Source of the DNA: Bacteroidota bacterium | GTDB taxonomy: Bacteria; Bacteroidota; Bacteroidia; Cytophagales; Cyclobacteriaceae | Direction: 5' to 3' | DNA length: 32,662 bases | NCBI GenBank assembly: GCA_022571715.1 | Contig: JACZXH010000040.1 | Location: 1-32,662 of the forward strand | Part shown: piece by piece, positions 1-11,603 of the stretch | Layout: each line of letters starts with the position of its first letter | How positions within the stretch are numbered: position 1 is the stretch's first letter | Position numbers and translations under genes: made by a program | The notes under the pieces: model-generated | Databases searched by the model: none | Told to the model about the DNA's origin: nothing | The model's input: the letters and a program-made list of their open reading frames with translations, nothing else

Positions 1-1013
1 TGATCGATGTTCAGGGTGGTGGAGGACGCACTTATACGGTGTTAGCTACATATGAACCTACTGGCTGTACGATCGAACTGGTCGTTCCACTGGCTGAAAA
101 TCCGTTAAATCCCATCTTTACATTTACCATCCTGGATGATGAGGGTTGTCAAGTCGGAAAATCAACAGGCCAAGTAACTGTATTAATAGAATTTGATAAA
201 GATCAGGACGGAACTTTGGAGGATATTACCGTTGATCCTGATTACACGTTTACCTACGCCTGGACAGGACCGGCCGGATATACCTCCACCAAAGCTATAA
301 CCATCGGGGATCCTACCAATGTCGATCCCCTGGATCCCGGTCTTGAAAACGGCAATTACACACTTACCCTCACTGAAGCCAGCCTGGGCTGTACATTCAC
401 CCCTCCCGATGCAGTAGTTGGGGAAAATGAAGGGGACATTATCCTGGCCTCCACGACGGTACCTTCTTCCAATTGCGGACCTCCGTACGATCCTACTCAG
501 GCCAATGGCCAGATCCTTATCACGGCCGGATATGATCAGGATAAGAATGGTACCATCGATGATGCTACTACCACTAATTTTTCTTTCCGCTATTTTGAAG
601 GGAATGGTATACTGGGAACGGAATATACCGGGGCGAATCTTAACGATGAAGATCTGGATGGATTCATTGATCTGATCGATGTTCAGGGTGGTGGAGGACG
701 CACTTATACGGTGTTAGCTACATATGAACCTACTGGCTGTACGATCGAACTGGTCGTTCCACTGGCTGAAAATCCGTTAAATCCCATCTTTACATTTACT
801 ACTATGGATAACGTGGCTTGTGAAGCCGGGAAATATACAGGCCAAGTAACTGTATTAATAGAATTTGATAAAGATCAGGACGGTACCCTGGAAGATATTA
901 CTATTGATCCTGATTACACGTTTACCTACGCCTGGACAGGACCGGCCGGATATACCTCCACCAAAGCTATAACCATCGGGGATCCTACCAATGTCGATCC
1001 CCTGGATCCCGGT
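1..1013 (+). repeat. 672-bp-period tandem repeat inside the adhesin gene
   Basis: Bases 1-127 are identical to 673-799, 166-211 to 838-883, and 232-341 to 904-1013, all at an offset of exactly 672 bases (224 codons). The segments between these blocks carry substitutions but no change in spacing. The first copy is cut by the window edge, so the array may continue upstream. After about base 1013 the copies diverge. Identical blocks alternating with diverged ones fit recent duplication followed by gene conversion or selection on short segments (inference). Confidence 0.93.
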
Positions 1014-4000
1014 TTGGTAGATGGAGATTACACCCTTACATTGACCGAAATCAGTCTTGGATGTTTCTTTACTCCTCCGGATGTGACTGTGGCTAATGAC
1101 GAACAACCAATACTTATTTTCTTTACCAATACTCGTAATTCCTCTTGTGCTACCCCCAATGGTGAATTATTGGCAGGTGTGGATTTTGATTTTGATGGTA
1201 TTTATGTTCCGGGTTTGGATGATGACATAGCTCTCCTGGGAATCTATGAGTTTACTTGGTTTTTAGGCACAGGCACTGATCTATTAGACCAAATAGACAA
1301 TACAGCAGGAAATCCTGTGATAGATGATAATAACGCCATCGAACTTGAGGGGAATAACTTTTATACAGTAAAAGTTAGAAATAGAGATACAGGTTGTGAA
1401 AACACCTTTACAGAGTTTGTGAAAAAGGTTATTAACCTCCCAACAATTGCTATCAATGTCACCGATTACGAATTGAATGTGAACTGTAGCCCCAGCCTGG
1501 TACAACTTGAGGCGGTAATCAACAATCAGCTTTCAGTAGATGCAAATTTGGATCCTCTCTTTGTGCTAAATGGAGATACTGATTTTATCTATACCTGGTA
1601 TGAAGGCACCGATGACATGGGACCACCAATTTCCTCCGGCTCTGATCAAAAAGTATTATATAACAAGGATGGTACAGATGTACTATTCACAACTGATGCT
1701 AACAAACTTACTGTTGGCAATTATACCTTAAAGGTTCAGCATATTGATTCTCAATGTGAATCAGATATTGTTTTTGACAGGATTGATGAACCTCCAGTTC
1801 TGTTTGATATTACACCGACCCTTGTACAGAAAGCTACGACCTGCGATAATGCGTCCGGAAAAGCTTTTGTGACAATAACAGATAGTGGTACCGGATATGG
1901 AATTCCTCCATTAACCTATACGTACGAATTCTTTGTGGGTGCTCCATTAAACACAACTTCTCTAACCTACTACGCTTATGATGATGCACTTCTGGGGTAC
2001 GTAAAATCGAGCAATGTACCAACCGCTTCATTCTACTCAGATCCTGAAATTATGTTTGGCGCAGATGCCGACGCTATTGAAGTATTCCCCTTGGAGGACC
2101 TTGGTCCTGGGGATGATGCATCCTTATCTGGCGTCATTAATGGGGTTTATACCATAGTAGTTACTGATGCCATCGGTTGTAAAGAATATATGTCTTTTGA
2201 AATTCCATTCCTGGCTTCCCAGCAAAATAATGTTATTACAGTAAACCACGATACAAGTTGTGATATTCAAAATGGGGAAATAGAAGTTACACTGATACCT
2301 CCGGCAGGTCCAGCAGCAAGTGACTTTAATATTTTCTTATTTAATGGAACAAACCCTCTTCTGACAACAAGTGTTCAACCTACTGTCCTGGGATTCAATG
2401 GTGCTGCAGGCGAATACTTGCAAATGAGTATGGGTCCTAATGTTACTTTTGGTGATGCAGGCGGAGCCGGTCCAATTGGATTTAACAGTCTCGATCCGGG
2501 GGTATATACGGTTGCAAGTATACTTAATAATACATTTCCACCTCCAAGATGCTGGTCAACCCCTTCCGTTATCACCATCGAAGAATGGGCACATGACCCT
2601 TCCTTTACAGCTGATACATATGTGCCAAATACCTCATGTGATCCAGGAACACCAGATGGTAAGCTGACTATAGACATTGTTCATAATCCGAGTGAATTAC
2701 CTGATCCTCCGCCTACAACATATCAAGTGGAAGCCATCAATAACGTGACTTTAAACATGGATTATCAATCAATAGCAGGGCTTGGAACAGGGCTTCACGA
2801 GATAAGCGCAGCTACAAATCAATTATTACCAGCAGTAGGACTTGATGCGGTAGAATACACTGTTACAGTTAAATCGGATCGAGGGTGTGAAACCTCAAAA
2901 AATTATACGATAGCAAAACAAGATATACGGCCGGATGTAACTGCATCAAGTTTGACTGATCCTACTTCATGTGAACCCAATGGAGAAGCGCGCATTACAG
3001 AAATTCAATACCAGGAGTTAGATGGCACGATTGTCTCTGTAGTTTCCGGAGGTATTGCACCAAATAATTTTGACAGTTACAACTTTTCATGGTACCTGGA
3101 TGATGGAGACAATAGTTTTGATATGGCTTTTGAGACTTTTATTCATACTGGCGCGGGAGACGCATTTGCAGTTCTTGATAATACAGATATTGGAGATGGA
3201 TATATAGGAGCAGGAACCTACTGGGTGATAGTGGAAAATAATGATCCTGGCATTATAGGACTGGATTGCGAATCAGCTCCTTTTCAATTTATCCTAGAAG
3301 ATTTAAGTGTTAACCCAATCGCCGTTTCGAGAGTGGTAGCCAATACGGCCTGTGATGATTCTTTTGTGGATGGTTACATCTGGATCGATCCGGACCGGGG
3401 CCCGGTGGACGCTGGGGCTCCTGCATTTGCGGGAGGTGATTCGTGGACCATCAACTTTACGACTATTCCTCCGGAGTATAGTACGGGAGGAAATCCTTTG
3501 GACGGAACGTTCGTTAATCCTGTGGTATCCGCTACGGGTGAGGGAGGAATATTCCTTTTATCTAATGTTATTGATGGTACCTATGAATACCAGATTACCG
3601 ATCCGAGCACAGGATGTGAATCCGATGTCTTCCAGGTAATCGTACCTAAACTTGAGACCAATCCGGAAATTGCAGCCCTGGGTCCTGATGATGCACAATT
3701 TATCTGTTCCGAAGACGGCAGCATCACGGTTACTGATATTACATCTACCCAATCGGGTAATATTGATGTTGCAGGAACGGTACTCCAACCTGATCCGGCG
3801 GCTAATGATAATACCATGGCCAATTATGAGTTTACATGGTATATCGGAGAAGATATCAATACACTGACGCAAATCACCAATGCCCTTCCGGGAGGTAGTG
3901 TTTTGGATGCGGCTACGGCCTTCATTGATCCTTTATTCGAAGTGTTTGCTGGTACGTATTGGGTTGAAATTCAAAAAACCGCGAATGCCATTATTACAGG

Positions 4001-7000
4001 GGCTGTTGGATGTCCGATTAATCCGATACCGGTCCAACTGGAAATCGATGATGAAAAAGTCACCCCGACTTTCACCTTTGATGTTACGGCTAATACCTCC
4101 TGTGATCCTTCATTTACGGATGGTTCATTCTTTATTCTACCAAATCGTAACAGTGCTGTGCCTCCAAATTATCCGATTTTTGATAAATACACTATAACCT
4201 TTACCGACGATCCATATAACGGAAACCCAAAACCGGTTGAGCTAACGAATGCTCCTCCAAATGAAATATTGACGGATGGTCTGGCTTTTACTTTGGCAGG
4301 TATACTGGATGGTGTGTATGAATTTACTATCATCGATGAAGCAACGGGCTGTTCGATAGATGGACAACTGGAAGTACCATTGCAACAAATATTCCCATTT
4401 ATTGATGATCTGGACTATAGCAGAACACATCAAGTCTTCTGTGATCCTGATGGTAGTATTACAATAAATTCAGTTCAAGCTATCCAATCCGGCACTCCTG
4501 GACCTCCGGCTGTACAACCATCCTTTTTCACAGATGGCACCATGTCTAATTATTTATTTACATGGTACCGCGGTACTGAATTTGGAAGTGCTGTGCAAAT
4601 ATTTGGGCCGATTCAAGGAGGAATCGATCCGCTTGGTGATGGTAATTATCTAAATACAGATACCTATGCTGCTATTGGTGCGGACACCTATTGGGTCGTT
4701 TTCGTAAAAATTGCAAATACCGGCGGGGTACGATGTGAATCGAATCCAGCAAAAATTGTGATCGACGATCAGATCGTTTATCCCGTTATCGATTTCACCC
4801 AGAAATCAAATACCGCCTGTGATCTGGATAAAGTCAATGGCGAGATAACGTCATTTGTCACGACTACAGGACCACCTACATTCACCTGGTATGTTGGAGT
4901 AGACACAAGTGCACCGTTGTTTGTTGATGGCACTGATGGCACCCTCGATCAATCGGTTCCAGGTCAGGAAACGCTTCTGAATGTTGCACCTGGCATTTTC
5001 ACCGTCTTTGTTGAGGATGGAACAACAGGATGTACATATTCAAGTTCATTCGAAGTGGAAGACCTGCCAACCATTCCCAATATCACGCTGGATGGAGCCA
5101 CGATCATCGATCAGGATCTTTGTAATCCTTCTGGTGCGGTTATTATCAGTGATTCAGACATCACATTTGGAACAAATCCGGTTTCCGTTGACGATTTCAC
5201 CTTTACATGGACACGTGACAATCCAATCAACACTCCTCTCGATTCGGTAGATACAGGATTGCCTATTGAAGGAGCCATCATTGATGCCTCCATATATAAT
5301 GACATGGGAGCGGGAACTTATTATGTATCGGTTATGCCGAAATCAGGCGTAGGTGCAGGTTGCCCCGGACCTCCTATCAGACTTGATGTAAATGACATAT
5401 CAACAGATCCTATCATATCCTTTGAGACTGTATCCAATTCAAGTTGTGATATTGCAAATCCTAACGGAGCGATAATAGCCACTATTCAGGAATTTGATGG
5501 ATCAACCGCAGGCCCTTACACATATGAGTGGGAGTACAATGGAAGTGCAACATTGCCATCAGGCGCTGTACAATTTGATACACTCAATTTGAGCACTATA
5601 TCCGGAGCGCTGGACGGATCGTACAGAATTAAGGTAACTAATAGCGTAACCGGGTGTTTTACATTCTCCGGATTAGTGTTAATCTTGGATCGTACAGTTA
5701 GCGAACCCAACATTATCGAAGTATCAAAAACGGATCCATTAGATTGTAATCCTACAGGAAGATTGGAGGTGATCAGGGTTCAGATAAACGGACAACCGGC
5801 TAATGTTGCTGATTTCGAATTCGAATGGTATCTCGATAATTTGGATCCTGCCAACCTGATTTTAGATTCAATTGGAAATCCTGTAACCACAGCAAATCTC
5901 GAAAATCAACTACCCGGCCAGTATTTTGTGATTGCAAGAGACCTAAATACACGTTGTGAATCTATTGCCAAGGAGGTAAATATCTTATCTGACAATATAA
6001 TTTTCCCTGACGTGGAAATAAATCTGGACCGCCCTCAGACCAGTTGTGATGTTACAAATCCAAACGGGCAGCTATCCGCAACGGTTGATGGTGGAAATGA
6101 CGATACTAACCCTAACTATATATTTAAATGGTATTCAGGTTTTGATACATCGGGACCAGTTGCAGGTACCGGATCAACACTCGCTAATGCAAAAGCAGGA
6201 GGATACACTGTTGAGGTACAAAATATTGTTACGGGTTGCTCGTCCACGGCAATATTTGTAATCGAAGACAAAACAGACGAATTAAGGTTGCAGTTGTCTG
6301 TATCTTCCCTTGCTGTTGATTTTTGCAATGTTGATAATGGGGTAATAGAAGCACGGGTTACCAATCATACGGTTGGTAATTTTAGATATGACTGGACCGG
6401 GCCAAATGGTTTTATCGCTGCAGGAGACCGGATTGAAAATGTGGAACCGGGAACGTACAATGTTATAGCTACCGATATTGACGACGTTTTCTGCACATCG
6501 TTTGTCGCATCAATTGTGGTGGAAGACGAACGTCAGTTACCCGCATTGGAAGTGACCATGGACAACCCTATGACATACTGTGATCCCGAACGTCCAAACG
6601 GGCAACTTACTGCTACCGTAAACGGAGAGGTTGTGGGATTCGATTTTAACTGGTATAACGGAGCCACGGCTACCGGGCAAATAATGGAAACAACAAACAT
6701 CTATTCGGGTTTAACGGCAGGTGACTACACGGTGGTTGTAACTGACCAGCGCACACAATGTGAAAACCAGGAAACGAGAGAGATAGAAGATGCAACGATC
6801 ACTCCACCAAGTCCGAATGCAACTGTTTTGAGCAATCTGACAGACTGCATTACACCCAATGGAGAAATCGAAGCAGATGTAAATGGAAATCAGCAGGATT
6901 ATGTTTTCGACTGGTATGATGGTAGTTCCGTTGGCGGCTCCGTTGATAATACCGGAGAAATTTACCGTGAGCTTGATTTGGGTGATTATACCGTGACAGC

Positions 7001-7586
7001 TACCGATATCATTACCGGATGTGTTTCTGAAGGAGTAACCCGTGAGATTACGGATGAGCGGGAAATACCGGAATTCACCTTTAAAACCAAACCCGCTAAT
7101 TGTGAAACAAGCAACGGTTTTATTGAATTGGTTTTTGAAGAACCTGTCGATCTGAAGTATGTTGTCTGGTTCGACCAGTTAGGTAACGAAATTGACCTAA
7201 GCACAAACCTATATGATTATCCTGCAGGTTTTTATGATGTGATAATTACTACATTTTTGGGTTGTGAAAATATGGGCAGTGCGGAAATAGGAACCGAAAT
7301 AACAAACTATAACGGAATATCTGCAAATAATGACGGATCAAATGATGGGTTCCAGATTGATTGCATCACCATGTTCCCGAACAACAATGTGAAGATTTTT
7401 AACAGGGCGGGAGTACTTGTTTACGAGGAAGATGGCTATGACAACGAGAATACTGTCTTCATAGGTATTGGTTTGAATGGCTTGTATCTTGCCGGAGAGG
7501 AACTGCCCGATGGTACTTACTTTTATATTATTGATAAAGGAGACGGTTCCAGGCATGTTATAGGCTACCTTGAACTAATCAGATAA
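1..7586 (+). CDS. Giant SprB-like modular adhesin with T9SS type B (gliding-motility) C-terminal domain, 5'-truncated
   Basis: The frame is open from base 3 to the TAA at 7584-7586, so the gene starts outside the window and at least 2,527 residues are visible. I count about 22 modules of roughly 90-140 residues. Each has an early Cys (often T/S-C-D), an N/D-G-x-I/L strand, a central F/Y-x-W-Y, a G-x-Y-x-V strand and a closing Cys before an E/D-rich linker. This resembles the SprB repeats of Bacteroidota adhesins. The first modules carry D-K-D-Q-D-G-type loops that look calcium-binding. The last ~90 residues (N-D-G-x-N-D-G-F, then K-I-F-N-R-x-G, then D-G-T-Y-F-Y) match the gliding-motility-associated/CHU_C type B sorting domain. 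Export by T9SS and display on the cell surface are inferred. The protein is acidic and poor in Lys/Arg. An SprF-like gene begins 5 bases downstream. The ligand is unknown. Confidence 0.9.
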   Translation, partial: IDVQGGGGRTYTVLATYEPTGCTIELVVPLAENPLNPIFTFTILDDEGCQVGKSTGQVTVLIEFDKDQDGTLEDITVDPDYTFTYAWTGPAGYTSTKAITIGDPTNVDPLDPGLENGNYTLTLTEASLGCTFTPPDAVVGENEGDIILASTTVPSSNCGPPYDPTQANGQILITAGYDQDKNGTIDDATTTNFSFRYFEGNGILGTEYTGANLNDEDLDGFIDLIDVQGGGGRTYTVLATYEPTGCTIELVVPLAENPLNPIFTFTTMDNVACEAGKYTGQVTVLIEFDKDQDGTLEDITIDPDYTFTYAWTGPAGYTSTKAITIGDPTNVDPLDPGLVDGDYTLTLTEISLGCFFTPPDVTVANDEQPILIFFTNTRNSSCATPNGELLAGVDFDFDGIYVPGLDDDIALLGIYEFTWFLGTGTDLLDQIDNTAGNPVIDDNNAIELEGNNFYTVKVRNRDTGCENTFTEFVKKVINLPTIAINVTDYELNVNCSPSLVQLEAVINNQLSVDANLDPLFVLNGDTDFIYTWYEGTDDMGPPISSGSDQKVLYNKDGTDVLFTTDANKLTVGNYTLKVQHIDSQCESDIVFDRIDEPPVLFDITPTLVQKATTCDNASGKAFVTITDSGTGYGIPPLTYTYEFFVGAPLNTTSLTYYAYDDALLGYVKSSNVPTASFYSDPEIMFGADADAIEVFPLEDLGPGDDASLSGVINGVYTIVVTDAIGCKEYMSFEIPFLASQQNNVITVNHDTSCDIQNGEIEVTLIPPAGPAASDFNIFLFNGTNPLLTTSVQPTVLGFNGAAGEYLQMSMGPNVTFGDAGGAGPIGFNSLDPGVYTVASILNNTFPPPRCWSTPSVITIEEWAHDPSFTADTYVPNTSCDPGTPDGKLTIDIVHNPSELPDPPPTTYQVEAINNVTLNMDYQSIAGLGTGLHEISAATNQLLPAVGLDAVEYTVTVKSDRGCETSKNYTIAKQDIRPDVTASSLTDPTSCEPNGEARITEIQYQELDGTIVSVVSGGIAPNNFDSYNFSWYLDDGDNSFDMAFETFIHTGAGDAFAVLDNTDIGDGYIGAGTYWVIVENNDPGIIGLDCESAPFQFILEDLSVNPIAVSRVVANTACDDSFVDGYIWIDPDRGPVDAGAPAFAGGDSWTINFTTIPPEYSTGGNPLDGTFVNPVVSATGEGGIFLLSNVIDGTYEYQITDPSTGCESDVFQVIVPKLETNPEIAALGPDDAQFICSEDGSITVTDITSTQSGNIDVAGTVLQPDPAANDNTMANYEFTWYIGEDINTLTQITNALPGGSVLDAATAFIDPLFEVFAGTYWVEIQKTANAIITGAVGCPINPIPVQLEIDDEKVTPTFTFDVTANTSCDPSFTDGSFFILPNRNSAVPPNYPIFDKYTITFTDDPYNGNPKPVELTNAPPNEILTDGLAFTLAGILDGVYEFTIIDEATGCSIDGQLEVPLQQIFPFIDDLDYSRTHQVFCDPDGSITINSVQAIQSGTPGPPAVQPSFFTDGTMSNYLFTWYRGTEFGSAVQIFGPIQGGIDPLGDGNYLNTDTYAAIGADTYWVVFVKIANTGGVRCESNPAKIVIDDQIVYPVIDFTQKSNTACDLDKVNGEITSFVTTTGPPTFTWYVGVDTSAPLFVDGTDGTLDQSVPGQETLLNVAPGIFTVFVEDGTTGCTYSSSFEVEDLPTIPNITLDGATIIDQDLCNPSGAVIISDSDITFGTNPVSVDDFTFTWTRDNPINTPLDSVDTGLPIEGAIIDASIYNDMGAGTYYVSVMPKSGVGAGCPGPPIRLDVNDISTDPIISFETVSNSSCDIANPNGAIIATIQEFDGSTAGPYTYEWEYNGSATLPSGAVQFDTLNLSTISGALDGSYRIKVTNSVTGCFTFSGLVLILDRTVSEPNIIEVSKTDPLDCNPTGRLEVIRVQINGQPANVADFEFEWYLDNLDPANLILDSIGNPVTTANLENQLPGQYFVIARDLNTRCESIAKEVNILSDNIIFPDVEINLDRPQTSCDVTNPNGQLSATVDGGNDDTNPNYIFKWYSGFDTSGPVAGTGSTLANAKAGGYTVEVQNIVTGCSSTAIFVIEDKTDELRLQLSVSSLAVDFCNVDNGVIEARVTNHTVGNFRYDWTGPNGFIAAGDRIENVEPGTYNVIATDIDDVFCTSFVASIVVEDERQLPALEVTMDNPMTYCDPERPNGQLTATVNGEVVGFDFNWYNGATATGQIMETTNIYSGLTAGDYTVVVTDQRTQCENQETREIEDATITPPSPNATVLSNLTDCITPNGEIEADVNGNQQDYVFDWYDGSSVGGSVDNTGEIYRELDLGDYTVTATDIITGCVSEGVTREITDEREIPEFTFKTKPANCETSNGFIELVFEEPVDLKYVVWFDQLGNEIDLSTNLYDYPAGFYDVIITTFLGCENMGSAEIGTEITNYNGISANNDGSNDGFQIDCITMFPNNNVKIFNRAGVLVYEEDGYDNENTVFIGIGLNGLYLAGEELPDGTYFYIIDKGDGSRHVIGYLELIR

Positions 7587-7591
7587 CAGTA

Positions 7592-8518
7592 ATGTGGAAC
7601 TATTGTACATTCATCGCTGTGGCAGCTATACTTGTATTTCCTTTGATTACCTATAGTCAGCAGCAACCGGTTACTGACATGTATATTTTTGAAGGATCTG
7701 CAATTAATCCAGCCTATGCAGGTACACAGGTGCAGCTGAGTGCCACCTTGATTAACAGAGACCAATGGGTAAATTTCCCCGGGGCGCCAGTAACGCAATT
7801 ATTCAGCGTCAACAGCAGTTTTATGCGTAATAAAATCGGCGTTGGGCTGCTGATCTCAAGAGATCAGATAGGCATTCATCAAGATCTTGGTTTATATGCA
7901 CAGTATTCCTACAAAATCATGATGGAAAACGGAAACCTTTCTCTTGGACTTCAGGGAGGGTTCAATAACATCAGTTCGGATTTTACCTTGCTAAATATAA
8001 AGGATCAGACAGATATTTTACTTCAGGGTAAAATCTCCACCTTTAACCCAAATTTTGGAGCTGGAATTTATTACTATAATGCCATCTCCTATATTGGTTT
8101 TTCGGTCCCGTACCTGTTGAACAGTAAAATTGTAAAAGTTGAAGGTGTTTTAAGCGAAGCAAGAAGGTTCCGGTATTATTATTTATATGGCGGTTCCAGT
8201 TATGAACTTACACCATCCGTTAAATTCAAACCCTCCGGACTCGTCCGGTTTCAGGAAGGATCTCCTTTAAGTTTTGACCTGAATGGAATGTTTGTATTAT
8301 ATGAAACGGTAGCTGTGGGTACATCCTATCGTTGGGACGATGCCATCATCATGATATTTGAAGTGAAACTTCATGAAAACCTGCATTTTGGATATGCTTA
8401 TAATATAACCTTGTCAGAGATCAGTCAATTTTCGAACGGAACACATGAGATCATGCTCAATTATCGTTATAAAATTCCCATTATACATAAAGGACTAAGT
8501 TGTCCTTCATATTATTGA
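7592..8518 (+). CDS. PorP/SprF family type IX secretion outer-membrane protein
   Basis: This is a 308-residue protein with an N-terminal signal peptide ending near Y-S-Q-Q-Q. The family hallmark follows: a short segment, then N-P-A-Y-A-G, then R-x-Q-W-V-N-F-P-G-A-P. The remainder alternates short amphipathic strands typical of a PorP/SprF outer-membrane beta-barrel. In characterised Bacteroidota, SprF is needed to secrete or anchor its cognate type B CTD protein SprB. The start is 5 bases after the stop of the giant adhesin, so co-transcription and a dedicated role for that adhesin are likely. PorP and SprF belong to one family, and the neighbouring type B CTD adhesin favours SprF-like. Length is normal for the family, with no truncation. 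Confidence 0.9.
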   Translation: MWNYCTFIAVAAILVFPLITYSQQQPVTDMYIFEGSAINPAYAGTQVQLSATLINRDQWVNFPGAPVTQLFSVNSSFMRNKIGVGLLISRDQIGIHQDLGLYAQYSYKIMMENGNLSLGLQGGFNNISSDFTLLNIKDQTDILLQGKISTFNPNFGAGIYYYNAISYIGFSVPYLLNSKIVKVEGVLSEARRFRYYYLYGGSSYELTPSVKFKPSGLVRFQEGSPLSFDLNGMFVLYETVAVGTSYRWDDAIIMIFEVKLHENLHFGYAYNITLSEISQFSNGTHEIMLNYRYKIPIIHKGLSCPSYY

Positions 8519-8530
8519 CATTTCCCGCTT

Positions 8531-8567
8531 AATAAAAACTGCCAACTCATTTGCAGAGATGGCAGTT
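8531..8567 (-). terminator. Rho-independent terminator for the DUF4382 gene
   Basis: Arms 8537-8544 (AACTGCCA) and 8560-8567 (TGGCAGTT) are perfect 8-bp complements. An inner CTC/GAG pair (8546-8548 with 8556-8558) lies across one A-A mismatch, with a 7-base loop. Read on the minus strand, the hairpin is followed by TTTTTATT (complement of 8531-8538), a U-tract, so it should act on the minus-strand gene ending at 8594. On the plus strand no T-run follows, so it is probably weak for the adhesin/SprF transcript. Confidence 0.65.
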
Positions 8568-8593
8568 GCGCATTTGTCCATGTGCCGAAATTA

Positions 8594-9373
8594 TTATTTT
8601 TCCACGAGATTGATCGTTTCAAGATCTGTTATTTCACCAATATTCACAGTTACATCTTCAATTATTTCATCCGCAAACAATCCATCATCCGGTAGATCAA
8701 TAGATACGGTGTAAACTCCTTCTTCAATACCCCTTAACATAAACATACCCTCTTCATTCGGATACGTGCTTGCCACTGTATCTTCTTCCTGAATGGCATA
8801 AATTACTGCATTTGCATCAGAAGGATTCATCTTTCCTTTTATTGCGCCATTCAACGCCTCCATACTTGCACGGATAACCGGTTTAAGAATATATTTTACA
8901 GGATTATCTACTATTGATCTTGCAGCGTCAAAATCCAGTACGATAGTGTAATCAATCCCCTCTTCGAAACTTTGATGAAGGTTAAGTTTGACTCCCGACT
9001 GCTGGCCACTCGGTGTTTTCAGTGAATATATTTCGCCGTCAACCACCACACTATTGTTATCGCCAAGTAACAACCGTATCTGTGAAATTGTAGCTGAAGG
9101 AACTTCATTACTAACCAGTATTACTTCATTCCCTGCAGTCAGGTCGAGTAGATTGTAAATTCCGCTGTTCGTTTCAAGATCGGTCCAACCGCTCTCTTCA
9201 TTTTCACTTCCATAATTGATTGAAACGCTTAATACCTCAATGTTTACAGCTTCATAATCTGCAGGGGCATCCACAAGTTTTACATATAATTTTGATTGAA
9301 GCCCATCATTGCTGTTGCAGGAAAACAAGCCAAATAAGCCCACAAAGGCAAACAAATATATTAATTTCTTCAT
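8594..9373 (-). CDS. DUF4382 domain-containing lipoprotein
   Basis: The start chosen is the Met at 9373 (M-K-K-L-I-Y-L-F), which gives 259 residues and a standard lipoprotein signal ending L-F-S-C; a longer reading to 9415 would add 14 residues before the signal. Residues ~25-165 match DUF4382 as found in Bacteroidota lipoproteins: a K-L-V-D-A-P-A-D-Y-E-A-V start, then L-L-D-L-T-A-G, Q-I-R-L-L-L-G and V-L-D-F-D-A-A-R-S-I. The C-terminal ~80 residues, beginning G-A-I-K-G-K and containing G-x-F-x-L-R-G-I-E-E-G-V-Y-T-V, look like a carboxypeptidase-regulatory/SdrD-B-type beta-sandwich. It probably sits in the outer membrane. No biochemical function is known for the family. It stands alone, with gyrB upstream on the same strand and a terminator downstream. 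Confidence 0.85.
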   Translation of the reverse strand: MKKLIYLFAFVGLFGLFSCNSNDGLQSKLYVKLVDAPADYEAVNIEVLSVSINYGSENEESGWTDLETNSGIYNLLDLTAGNEVILVSNEVPSATISQIRLLLGDNNSVVVDGEIYSLKTPSGQQSGVKLNLHQSFEEGIDYTIVLDFDAARSIVDNPVKYILKPVIRASMEALNGAIKGKMNPSDANAVIYAIQEEDTVASTYPNEEGMFMLRGIEEGVYTVSIDLPDDGLFADEIIEDVTVNIGEITDLETINLVEK

Positions 9374-9551
9374 TTTATTATCATTTTTTGATAGTGGATA
9401 AGTTTTTAAAATCATTGCTAACCCTTTGACAATGGTAAATGCAAATGGTTTAATTCAGATTTATTTTATAAATATATACAATACATCAGCACAATGTAAC
9501 CCAAATAGATATATGGTGATGTAAAACTCTTAAAACAATTAAACACAACAC

Positions 9552-11546
<1,995 letters not shown>

Positions 11547-11603
11547 CTAAAATTTATGTGTTAAAAGCTGGTATTAGACCAACTAACATCTTAGTTTTAC
11601 TTT

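Noticed and set aside
1-1013. CRISPR array or intergenic satellite
   Set aside because: The repeats are long, in frame, coding and without short spacers; they are protein module duplications.
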